Below, in pieces: positions 56,562 to 64,000 of a stretch of DNA of 64,000 nucleotides. The position numbers and the translations under genes are program-made. This DNA comes from Anabaena minutissima FACHB-250 (GTDB lineage: Bacteria; Cyanobacteriota; Cyanobacteriia; Cyanobacteriales; Nostocaceae), in NCBI RefSeq assembly GCF_014697125.1, contig NZ_JACJRG010000002.1, positions 186,001 to 250,000 on the forward strand, read 5' to 3'. Under the pieces are notes generated by a model. That model searched no databases, had not been told where the DNA came from, and worked only from the letters and a program-made list of their open reading frames with translations. Positions within the stretch are counted from its first letter, which is position 1. The number at the start of each line of letters is the position of its first letter.

Positions 56562-57836
56562 TTAATCAGTTTCAAATTCAAGCTTTCCTAATGATTTTAA
56601 CTGCCATTGCCATTTTTCATCTTGTACCGACATTAATATTGCCGGAAAAATAACTTTTATTTTAGTATAGTTGCCAAAATTTTCTTCTAAAACTTCAAAT
56701 AAAAACTTCACGGTTTCTAGTCCATATTCATTAATTTTTAAATTTGCTTTGGGAACTAAACATAGTTCTAAAGATCCATTATTATTGTCGCTAAATATCC
56801 AGTAATTACCTTTTTTATTGTATTCTAAGATTATAGGTTGACTACAGCCCAACCGACATTGGTGTACACTTTCATCTGTTATTGATACTGGGATATGCTG
56901 ATATTTTTCAAATGATTCTGGATTTTGATTATAACTTTTTAACCAAGAAGGAATATAGTGTAACTTAGGATTATAAATGCTATGTTCTGGGCTAGTATCT
57001 GACTGTTTATTTTCAAATTCCTTAATAATGGAAACTAATTGTTTATAATATGTTTTGACTTCTTCTTTTTTTTGATTATGGTACGTCAAATTATGTTGAT
57101 TAATTTCCGTAAAAATTAAGATACGTGTATCGTGTAAAAATTTCTTAATTGTCAGAATTAAACTATCAGGTATATCTACTTTTGATGTCGCTGACAAATT
57201 TTGATTTTTAATTTCTGCTACATAATTTTTGATATAACTAATCTCATTACCTTGTTGATTGAGTTTTGTTTCTATCAAAGATAACAATTGTTGACGTTCC
57301 TGTCTTTCTCGTTGAAGTTCTGGATGTAGTTGATTTAAATTCTCTTGAAGTAGATAACTTTTTTTAGTTATTTCGTTTAATTTCAACTGAAGTTGCGTTA
57401 TTTCTTGATTGGCTAATTCTAGTTGAGTTTTTAAATCAATGGATGATGATGATTCAATAAAAGCTATTTTTCCCAATTTTTCCAATTTCCATTCTCGTCC
57501 ATTAGGCATTAATGAAATTTTAGCTGGTTTTATTAATGTTAATAAACTAGCAACTTGGAGATGATAGTTATCGAAATTAAATAAACATTTAAATGTCTCT
57601 AAGTTAAAGTTATCAATTTTTATATTATCTTTAGGAAATAACCAATAATCTTCTTCTGTTGTAGCTATTATCCAATAATTACCATTTTTAGCAGATGTTA
57701 AGATGATTGGCTCATTAGATTTATGAATTAAACTATTTTCTGTTAAAGAAACCTTAATTGCTTGTTTTTGCAATATTTGAGGTGCGTGATTATATATTTC
57801 TATTAAATCAGAAATATCAAGTTGAAAAGGCTGCAT
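56562..57836 (-). CDS. Unknown-domain cluster protein 3, mosaic of proteins 2 and 5
   Basis: The 424-residue protein has a domain copy at about residues 5-128 (GNYWIIATTEEDYWLFPKDN), a coiled coil at about 135-190, a helical segment with TEINQHNLTYHNQKKEEVKT, and a C-terminal domain copy at about 292-424 (GNYWIFSDNNNGSLELCLVP, KLKSLGKLEFETD-like end). The first half is close to protein 2, while the last 130 residues are about 92% identical to protein 5, and the YHNQKKEE segment is shared with protein 5 only. It therefore looks assembled by recombination or gene conversion. ATG at 57836, 27 bp after protein 4 ends. Confidence 0.75.
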   Translation of the reverse strand: MQPFQLDISDLIEIYNHAPQILQKQAIKVSLTENSLIHKSNEPIILTSAKNGNYWIIATTEEDYWLFPKDNIKIDNFNLETFKCLFNFDNYHLQVASLLTLIKPAKISLMPNGREWKLEKLGKIAFIESSSSIDLKTQLELANQEITQLQLKLNEITKKSYLLQENLNQLHPELQRERQERQQLLSLIETKLNQQGNEISYIKNYVAEIKNQNLSATSKVDIPDSLILTIKKFLHDTRILIFTEINQHNLTYHNQKKEEVKTYYKQLVSIIKEFENKQSDTSPEHSIYNPKLHYIPSWLKSYNQNPESFEKYQHIPVSITDESVHQCRLGCSQPIILEYNKKGNYWIFSDNNNGSLELCLVPKANLKINEYGLETVKFLFEVLEENFGNYTKIKVIFPAILMSVQDEKWQWQLKSLGKLEFETD

Positions 57837-57863
57837 ATATTTTAATATAAATCATAAACTAGC

Positions 57864-59237
57864 TTAAAGGAATTGAAGTTCCCCTTTTTGTTGTAGCCTC
57901 CAGGTATCGTGATTTTCTGTAACTACTACTGCTGGGGTTTTCAATCGGAAATCGCTTGAGCGTCCTGGTTGATAATTGTAACAATCAAAAAGTATTGTCA
58001 CTGTTTCATAGTTATATTCGTTAATTCTGAGATTGTCTTTTGGTAGTAAGTAAGAGAAACCTTGTTCGGGGATGATACAGTAGTTACCTTTATTTTTACT
58101 AACTTTCTCTAAAATGACAGAGTGATTAACACCTAAACGGCGTTGATTAATACTGTCTACTGTTTCTGATACTTCTGAGGCGTTTTTGCAAACCTGCTTA
58201 CGATTTTGATTATATTCTCTTGTAATTATTTGTTCTGATGAAACAAAACTTTGGGTTGTATCTAAATTATTTATGAATGGGTCTGCTGGTGGTGTCGGAA
58301 CATCGGGAGGTTGTATACGATGGTGTATTATTGGTGGTGATGTTGTTTGAGGATTTATTGCTGTTTGGTTGCTGATATTTTGTTGATAAGCTGTTGTCTG
58401 TACACCAATATTTGTATTTGTTTGATGATGTTGTACGGTAGATGGATGCTGACTGGGTTTGGGTGTACATTTCTTCTTACTCTTTTGATTTTTTTCCCAT
58501 AAAAGTATCGTTAATATTCCTACAATTACACCAATTAAGAATAATAACAAACAAGTGAAGAACCACAAAAAATGAATTGTATTATTACCTTGATTATTAT
58601 TATTTACATTTATCGGCACTGTAAGTTTTTGCTTTTTCGGATAAACTAGGGTTTCTAATGTGTTAATTTCATCAAAGATTTTTTGTTTTTGTCGAGATAG
58701 ATTATCAAAATTTTCAGAAGTCTCTTTATTAAATTTATCTTGATTATCTAAAAGCTGAGAATTTTTCCTCGCTCTGGGTTCTTTCTGCGTTTCTAAAACG
58801 GATTGGTTATTAACCTGAAAAAGAGCTAAAACATTTTTAGTGTCAATGATACCAGATTCTATATTCTTAATTTTATCTTTGATATCTTTACTTAATGGGC
58901 TATGAAACTTTAATGTTTTAATCGAAATTTCTAGTTTTTCTAATTTAAGAACAACATCTTCAGAACTAACAGAATTACCTTTTTCTGGGTTATTATTTGA
59001 TTTTGTTTGAAGTTGTTTAATAAAATCGTCAAATGAGGCTAAAAATTCATTATTAGCATTTTTTAATGGGCTTGTTTCAGAAGCAGACTGTTTAGAAGTA
59101 TTATCCTTGTTCTGTATAACTGTTGAATTTGAGTTAGTTGTTTCAGCAGCAAAACTTCTCAGTTGTTGACTACCTATTGATAAGGTAAGAACTAAGAAGA
59201 AAACCCACAATATTTTGATTCGTGTTGTTTTTTTCAT
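57864..59237 (-). CDS. Unknown-domain cluster protein 4, membrane-anchored
   Basis: ATG at 59237 follows GAGGAG by 7 nt and opens a signal peptide (KILWVFFLVLTLSIGSQ, cleavage near SFAAET); an upstream in-frame ATG at 59312 overlaps the gene before it and is unlikely. Next come a helical, coiled-coil-rich region (about 60-215), a membrane segment (about 220-246, LLLFLIGVIVGILTILLW), a basic stop-transfer KKKC, a Gln/Thr/Pro-rich linker and one C-terminal domain copy (NKGNYCIIPEQGFSYLLPKD, ILFDCYNY, WRLQQKGELQFL). The topology puts the coiled coil outside and the domain in the cytoplasm. Unrecognised family. Confidence 0.75.
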   Translation of the reverse strand: MKKTTRIKILWVFFLVLTLSIGSQQLRSFAAETTNSNSTVIQNKDNTSKQSASETSPLKNANNEFLASFDDFIKQLQTKSNNNPEKGNSVSSEDVVLKLEKLEISIKTLKFHSPLSKDIKDKIKNIESGIIDTKNVLALFQVNNQSVLETQKEPRARKNSQLLDNQDKFNKETSENFDNLSRQKQKIFDEINTLETLVYPKKQKLTVPINVNNNNQGNNTIHFLWFFTCLLLFLIGVIVGILTILLWEKNQKSKKKCTPKPSQHPSTVQHHQTNTNIGVQTTAYQQNISNQTAINPQTTSPPIIHHRIQPPDVPTPPADPFINNLDTTQSFVSSEQIITREYNQNRKQVCKNASEVSETVDSINQRRLGVNHSVILEKVSKNKGNYCIIPEQGFSYLLPKDNLRINEYNYETVTILFDCYNYQPGRSSDFRLKTPAVVVTENHDTWRLQQKGELQFL

Positions 59238-59292
59238 AAAATAACTCCTCTGAGATACGAGGACTATGTGTGATTTAACTTTTATGTGAATG

Positions 59293-60462
59293 TTAATCAG
59301 TTTCAAATTCAAGCTTTCCTAATGATTTTAACTGCCATTTTTCATGCTGTACTGACATTAATATTGCCGGAAAAATAACTTTTATTTTAGTATAGTTGCC
59401 AATATTTTCTTCTAAAACTTCAAATAAGAACTTCATGGTTTCTAGTCCATATTCATTAATTTTTAAATTTGCTTTGGGAACTAAACATATCTCTAAATAT
59501 CCATTGTTGTTGTCGCTAAATATCCAGTAATTACCTTTTTTATTGTATTCTAATATTATAGGTTGACTACTGCCCAACCGACATTGATGTATACTTTCAT
59601 CTGTTATTGATACTGGGATATGCTGATATTTTTCAAATGATTCTGGCTTTTGATTATAACTTTTTAACCAAGAAGGAATATAGCCCAAAGCAGGATTTAA
59701 GGTATTATTTTCTTTGCGAGTAACATCATTTGATTGTCTTGGTGATTCTGCTATATATTTACTATGATACGTATCTTCAATTTGCTCCTGCTCGCGTTGT
59801 ACAGCTTGGCTTGCAACTGATGGACTATTAGACTGATTAGCAGTATTTTGTTGAGATATCAGTTGTATAACTTTCTGTAACTGTTTTTCCAATATATCTA
59901 GTTTTTGTAATTGATTTTGCAAGGGAATTAATTGTTGTAATTGAGTTTGTAAAGGAGCAATTTGTTTTTGTATTTCTTGTTGTAATTGATTATTAGAATA
60001 AGCTTGTGGTTGAACATCCTGTTTAATTTGTGAATTTTTACTTTGTAGATGTTCGGGTTTTCTATCTACTGGAAATGAACGCGTTAAACCATTACCTTCA
60101 AATTGCTTTATAAGCTTATCTAATTCGTCATAGTATCGTTTAGCTTCTTCTTTTTTTTGGTTATGATAAACAAGATTATATGGATTAGTTTCTGTGAAAA
60201 TTATGATGCGTATGTCCTGTAAAAGTTGTTTAATTTTTGGAATTAAGCTGTACTCATTTTTCCATTCTATAATCATTTGAATTTTAGACTTTATCTCTTC
60301 ATTTCCATTAGGTTCTTTACTAAGATATTTGACATTTTCTAGAATACTTTTGTATTCCTTGAGAGGGAAACCACAATTTTCACATTGTGGTTTAGTGTTT
60401 GTGTTAGTATTAAATCTGATGGGATGCCCACAAGCTGGACAGTCTAATATATCTGACACCAT
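59293..60462 (-). CDS. Unknown-domain cluster protein 5, zinc ribbon plus domain
   Basis: The 389-residue protein starts with a zinc ribbon: C8-P-A-C11 and C27-E-N-C30. A helical segment with IIIFTETNPYNLVYHNQKKE follows, then a Gln-rich coiled coil (about 170-215) and a C-terminal domain copy (about 258-389: GNYWIFSDNNNGYLEICLVP, KFLFEVLEEN, PAILMSV, LKSLGKLEFETD). The last 130 residues nearly match protein 3. Zinc ribbons of this kind bind nucleic acid or protein. ATG at 60462 with GGAG 8 nt upstream; 183 bp after the ATPase gene. Confidence 0.78.
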   Translation of the reverse strand: MVSDILDCPACGHPIRFNTNTNTKPQCENCGFPLKEYKSILENVKYLSKEPNGNEEIKSKIQMIIEWKNEYSLIPKIKQLLQDIRIIIFTETNPYNLVYHNQKKEEAKRYYDELDKLIKQFEGNGLTRSFPVDRKPEHLQSKNSQIKQDVQPQAYSNNQLQQEIQKQIAPLQTQLQQLIPLQNQLQKLDILEKQLQKVIQLISQQNTANQSNSPSVASQAVQREQEQIEDTYHSKYIAESPRQSNDVTRKENNTLNPALGYIPSWLKSYNQKPESFEKYQHIPVSITDESIHQCRLGSSQPIILEYNKKGNYWIFSDNNNGYLEICLVPKANLKINEYGLETMKFLFEVLEENIGNYTKIKVIFPAILMSVQHEKWQLKSLGKLEFETD

Positions 60463-60569
60463 AACTCTTGCTCCTACGACAATCCAAGATTGAGATTCAG
60501 TTATAGACTTATCATAATTTCACTTAAACGCACCGGAATAATTAACTATATTGCATTTAATCAGACTTA

Positions 60570-60597
60570 TCCTCCTTATCTACAATGACAAGGAGGA
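60570..60597. other. 8-bp hairpin after the ATPase gene
   Basis: TCCTCCTT pairs with AAGGAGGA across 12 nt in the 183-bp gap between the ATPase gene and protein 5. There is no T-run, so it may be an attenuating or mRNA-stabilising hairpin rather than a terminator. Confidence 0.4.
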
Positions 60598-60645
60598 AAT
60601 ATATATCTTTTACCTACACGAAGCAGGGATGAGATAGACAATACT

Positions 60646-63600
60646 TTACTTTGACCATTTTTCAGCCCAGTCTTTACCTAATACGCGTAAGAACGCTTTT
60701 AAACCCAAAATATAAGGAGGCTCAAAACGAATATTTTCTGATGAACCTTTAATTTTTAACAAGACATCGGTTAATGCGCGGTTGGTATCTCGCCATAGTT
60801 TTTCGTTTTCTTGCAGGTCTAGACTTCTTTTATACCCTGGTAAAGGTTTGATGCCTTCAATTTCTAGTTCTCTAAGTGCTACATGAAAATCATAGATGAA
60901 TTTGGGTAACTGCACTAGTTGAGGAATCGTAAATTGCGTAATTTCTTCTTCATCTTCTTCTAATTGCAAGCGGGAGTTCCAATTAATTTGTCTACCATTG
61001 ATTACACATTGCTCACCTGCAATTAACGGGTCTTTGGTTTTGCGTGTCAATCCTTTAAGTTTCGTATCTTTTAAGACTAAGCCACAAGCTACTTCATCTT
61101 TGAGATTTTGACTTAAACGTGTAGTTACTTCAATGTCTTCAAAACCAGAACCTTTACTCAACATCCGGCTAAATAGCAGATTGATTTCTGAGTTACGGTC
61201 AAATTGTCCAGTTTCGGAAAGCCAATGTAAAAAGCGTCCGCCATTTCCACCCATATAAACAGGTGTAATTTCTGGACGCATATATTTCTCTTCTTGGTGC
61301 AAAGTTTTGAGAATAATGCCTACATAGTAATACAATCCAGCCGTACCAATGGCTGTGAGTTGTATGAGTCCTTGAAAATCGGCTTGATCTGCAATGAAGG
61401 CTTTTTTGTTATTGAGCCAGTTGTCTCCTTCCAAACGTAGCCACACGTCTAATTTAGGATTAAATGCTGTACCTTTGAGTCCTTTGATCTCAGATGGTTC
61501 TATCCCAAATCTCTTTTCTAAAAATTTAGGATTTAATTCTAAAAATTGTGAGAATAAATCCCGACCTGCTAACAAAACTGAACATTGGTGAACGAGGTTT
61601 TCTTCTTCCCAAATTGATATGTCTGAAGTACCACCACCAACATCAATACAGGTGGTGTTAACTAAGTCATGATCTTCATGATCTGCAAAATATTGAGCTA
61701 GGGCGAGACTTTCAGAACGGAAATAATCTAAGTTATCGATGTCTGGGGAATTGTGTCTAACACCTGTTTTTTGTTCTAGTTCTATTGTGATATCTTTCCA
61801 AGTTTTGGCGTAGCGTCTTTTATCACCATTAGAAAAAGCTGAAGGATAGGATAAAGACCATTGAATTTGTCCAACTCCCTGGCTTGCAGCTATAGCTGTA
61901 ATATGTAGTGCTAAGTGCTTAAGGAAAAGTTGATTGAAGACTAAATTTTGTGGTTCTTCCCATTTTAAGTTGGTCTTAATCCAGTCTTCTTGAATTTTAA
62001 ATCGGTAACTGTTGGGTACGTAAATTCGACCGTCAAAAATTGGTTTTCTTTGGTCATTATTTGCGGCTTGGCTACCTCTAGTTGTTAATACACTAGATAA
62101 AGGTAGGGGTTTATATAGCGGTATAAAGTCTTCGGGAATAAAGTATTCATACAGCAATGGTAAGCGAGTTTCTTGGTTGAACTCTGTGATTTTGAGATGG
62201 AGATTAATTAACTCTAATGGCTCGGCTGTGCCGATTCTATTGACATAAATGTTAGTAAAAGATGTCCCAAAATCTACACCTATTTGCCATGAACTTCTGG
62301 GGTTCACTTCTGGTGGAGACTCTAGTAAAATTAAACCTAATAGGTTTTTATTTTGAGTCTGGCATTCAATATAAGATGGAAATTGTTCCAAGTAAGCCAT
62401 TTGATAAGCACCCCGACCATCTTTAAAAATTTGGGGTTGTTTCGCTTCAGGAAAATTTACTTGGAAGGTATCATCTGAATGTTCACCATCGTAATAAAAA
62501 GCATGGTAATATTTCCAGCTAGGACTGCGGAATTTAGGCCATACTTCTAAGACGGGTACTTCTGGTAAGGCGTTTTCTTCTTTGAGGACATAATCTTTTT
62601 GCAGCCGATAGTTTTGGGATGAATTACCTTCTTCCATCCCAGCTAGGGGTAGGTCTAATGTGACTCGGATTTGTAGACCTTCATTGCCATTTAGAGGTTG
62701 CAGTTTCACTCTAGAAATTAACTCTTCTGGGGTGAGATAATCTAGGAGGATGGGGTTTAGGGGTATGAGTGGGGTAATGCGATCGCCTTCAAAGGTTAAG
62801 GGTACAACTTCTTTGGGCAAGAATGCTCCTGGTAAGGCATCTTCTTGATTAATAAATTTAAATTCTGGCAAAAATAAATCTTTCGGTTCAACCCATCTGA
62901 CATCTTGCCAAATAATTCTTCTTTGTCGTAAATCTTCAACATTTAATGATGCTAAAGTTTTCCCTCCATGCACCCAAATATTTTGTGATGGCACATTCCA
63001 GACTTTAGCAATTTCTGAATCAATAATTAACAAATCAGACTTGGGATTTTTACTGCTACTAGCTATTAATCTGATATTAGAAGGTTTTTCTGGTGCTTTA
63101 ACAGGAAAGTTCAAAGCATTTAATATTCCTCTATTGAGCGGTACGCCAAAAAATTGTGGTTCTTCAGTTAAGCTTAATGGTTGACTGGTATCGGCGTTTA
63201 AATCGATGCGAAATTCATCTATTAATCCACCAATCGTATTGATAGCCTGCTTTTTACCTTGATATTCTGGTTTACCGATTTCTCGGCGCAAGTTTTCTAA
63301 CCAACGCCACAACAAAGATTTCTCACTAGCATTTAAATGAGGAATGGGAGAGTGCAGTTGACCTTTTACCCACCATTGTAAGCCTGTCCATTCTCCTTCT
63401 TCAGCAGGACAAACTAGAGTACTAGGAGAAGTCATCCCCACTGCTTTACCTTGCCATAAAAAGACGTAAATATCTTCCCAGGAATGCTTATTTGCTATTG
63501 TGTAAAGAGTCCTAGATTCACTTGGTAAAAGTTCATGCAAACAACGAGCAAATTCTTCATATCGCAATTGACGTAGTTCTATCAGTTGCGCCTTCAGGGG

Positions 63601-63915
63601 AAACCCGCGCACTTCAGCAAGGGCTAGGGCTGCTAGCATTCCCCGCCATTGTTCAATCATTTGGTCGCGGATGGGATACTGATTGTTATGCAGAGCCATC
63701 TCTACTGATAGGGGTCGCGCCCACATGGTGGGTACGGAACTAATGCTTTTAACTTCCCTTGGTGCTTGATAATTGAGACTGGTGGCTACCTTTTCAAAGG
63801 CGTTATTTTCTTGCTCTTCCCATTTACCTGCTTCATCAATGGGTTTAACATCAGCCTCCTGATTTAATGCAGGTAGAAAAAAGCATAAATTGTTATTGAT
63901 TGGTGTAGCGGTCAT
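60646..63915 (-). CDS. Large protein with C-terminal Hsp70/actin-like ATPase half
   Basis: The protein has 1,089 residues from ATG 63915 (a TTG at 63921 overlaps the upstream stop as TTGA and is also possible). Residue numbers here count from the TTG. Residues 1-540 are of unknown fold, with Trp-rich helices. From about 545 on it shows the actin/Hsp70 ATPase motifs: phosphate-1 GVDFGTSFTNIYV (548), phosphate-2 CIDVGGGTSDISIW (about 760) and adenosine PVYMGGNGGRFLHWL (about 890). It lacks an Hsp70 peptide-binding domain. It may resemble the SrfB family (unverified). It heads the cluster of five unknown-domain proteins, which could be its clients or adaptors. Confidence 0.8.
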   Translation of the reverse strand: MTATPINNNLCFFLPALNQEADVKPIDEAGKWEEQENNAFEKVATSLNYQAPREVKSISSVPTMWARPLSVEMALHNNQYPIRDQMIEQWRGMLAALALAEVRGFPLKAQLIELRQLRYEEFARCLHELLPSESRTLYTIANKHSWEDIYVFLWQGKAVGMTSPSTLVCPAEEGEWTGLQWWVKGQLHSPIPHLNASEKSLLWRWLENLRREIGKPEYQGKKQAINTIGGLIDEFRIDLNADTSQPLSLTEEPQFFGVPLNRGILNALNFPVKAPEKPSNIRLIASSSKNPKSDLLIIDSEIAKVWNVPSQNIWVHGGKTLASLNVEDLRQRRIIWQDVRWVEPKDLFLPEFKFINQEDALPGAFLPKEVVPLTFEGDRITPLIPLNPILLDYLTPEELISRVKLQPLNGNEGLQIRVTLDLPLAGMEEGNSSQNYRLQKDYVLKEENALPEVPVLEVWPKFRSPSWKYYHAFYYDGEHSDDTFQVNFPEAKQPQIFKDGRGAYQMAYLEQFPSYIECQTQNKNLLGLILLESPPEVNPRSSWQIGVDFGTSFTNIYVNRIGTAEPLELINLHLKITEFNQETRLPLLYEYFIPEDFIPLYKPLPLSSVLTTRGSQAANNDQRKPIFDGRIYVPNSYRFKIQEDWIKTNLKWEEPQNLVFNQLFLKHLALHITAIAASQGVGQIQWSLSYPSAFSNGDKRRYAKTWKDITIELEQKTGVRHNSPDIDNLDYFRSESLALAQYFADHEDHDLVNTTCIDVGGGTSDISIWEEENLVHQCSVLLAGRDLFSQFLELNPKFLEKRFGIEPSEIKGLKGTAFNPKLDVWLRLEGDNWLNNKKAFIADQADFQGLIQLTAIGTAGLYYYVGIILKTLHQEEKYMRPEITPVYMGGNGGRFLHWLSETGQFDRNSEINLLFSRMLSKGSGFEDIEVTTRLSQNLKDEVACGLVLKDTKLKGLTRKTKDPLIAGEQCVINGRQINWNSRLQLEEDEEEITQFTIPQLVQLPKFIYDFHVALRELEIEGIKPLPGYKRSLDLQENEKLWRDTNRALTDVLLKIKGSSENIRFEPPYILGLKAFLRVLGKDWAEKWSK

Positions 63916-63917
63916 AA

Positions 63918-64000
63918 TCAATTTTTCCCTGATTTTGGCTCTTCCAGGCGAGAATTAATATAGAGGGCTTTCGCTAATCCTGCTGCTCCTTGATTTGGTG
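63918..64000 (-). CDS. 3' end of an upstream gene (cut by window)
   Basis: The frame ending at TGA 63918-63920 encodes PNQGAAGLAKALYINSRLEE and six more residues. The stop overlaps the TTG of the ATPase gene and lies 2 nt before its ATG, the usual sign of translational coupling, so the cluster continues beyond the window. The fragment is too short for a family call. Confidence 0.55.
   Translation of the reverse strand, partial: PNQGAAGLAKALYINSRLEEPKSGKN

Noticed and set aside
52966..63915. The unknown cluster as a classic defence island (CBASS, Thoeris, retron, Gabija)
   Set aside because: No TIR, cyclase, reverse transcriptase, helicase or nuclease motif is present in the large proteins; only the toxin-antitoxin pair is defence-like.

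Overview
The window looks like chromosome of a heterocyst-forming filamentous cyanobacterium of the Nostoc/Anabaena group. The evidence is petG (cytochrome b6f), a ChlP-type geranylgeranyl reductase, an RpaA-type response regulator, many HIP1 octamers (GCGATCGC, e.g. 223-230), 7-bp tandem repeats (STRR type), and above all hetI, hetN and the whole heterocyst-glycolipid gene island. The gene order hetI-hetN-hglB-A-C-D-G-E, then hgdB-hgdC-hgdA, two GT2 genes and hglT, matches what I remember of Anabaena sp. PCC 7120. No alignment was run.

Layout. 1-17.8 kb is ordinary housekeeping: a cut ABC exporter, parvulin PPIase, cytM, petG, a DUF1816 protein, rlmB, mrnC, a STAS protein with a probable AUU start, carA, a retropepsin-like protein that overlaps trpD tail to tail, an orphan Dam-type methylase, a b-type cytochrome, a TPR protein, a GST, rpaA, chlP and cysA. 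17.8-21.3 kb holds a gene-poor stretch and two exported proteins of unknown role, one with a PEP-CTERM-like tail. 21.3-39.2 kb is the glycolipid synthase island: HetI activates the carrier proteins. HglE (KS-AT-ACP-ACP), HglG (KR-DH), HglD (KS), HglC (chain-length-factor-like KS plus AT) and HglA (PfaD-type enoyl reductase) form an assembly line laid out like a PUFA synthase, and HglB (ACP-thioester reductase) releases the chain. HetN is a ketoreductase carrying the ERGSGR peptide linked to heterocyst patterning. 39.4-41.7 kb has a small unknown gene and a ParB domain fused to a degenerate DNA methylase. 42.5-51.1 kb holds the export and glycosylation genes: HgdB/HgdC exporter without its own ATPase, HgdA epimerase, a DUF2141 protein, two paralogous GT2 enzymes and HglT, which adds the sugar.

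52.9-64 kb is the least understood part. It is a minus-strand cluster led by a 1,089-residue protein with an Hsp70/actin-like ATPase half. Five proteins follow that together carry eight copies of an unrecognised domain of roughly 100-130 residues, combined with coiled coils, a zinc ribbon or a membrane anchor. The cluster shows recent rearrangement: a mosaic paralogue, a DUF433/DUF5615-type toxin-antitoxin pair flanked by a 55-bp direct repeat copied from the neighbouring gene, and a MITE-like element. I regard it as the best candidate for an undescribed system.

Dispersed repeats are abundant: heptad arrays, three copies of a GTAGTAAGGACT palindrome, two copies of a GTAGAG palindrome that may terminate transcription, and three MITE-like elements, one of which has split a small gene behind hgdA.
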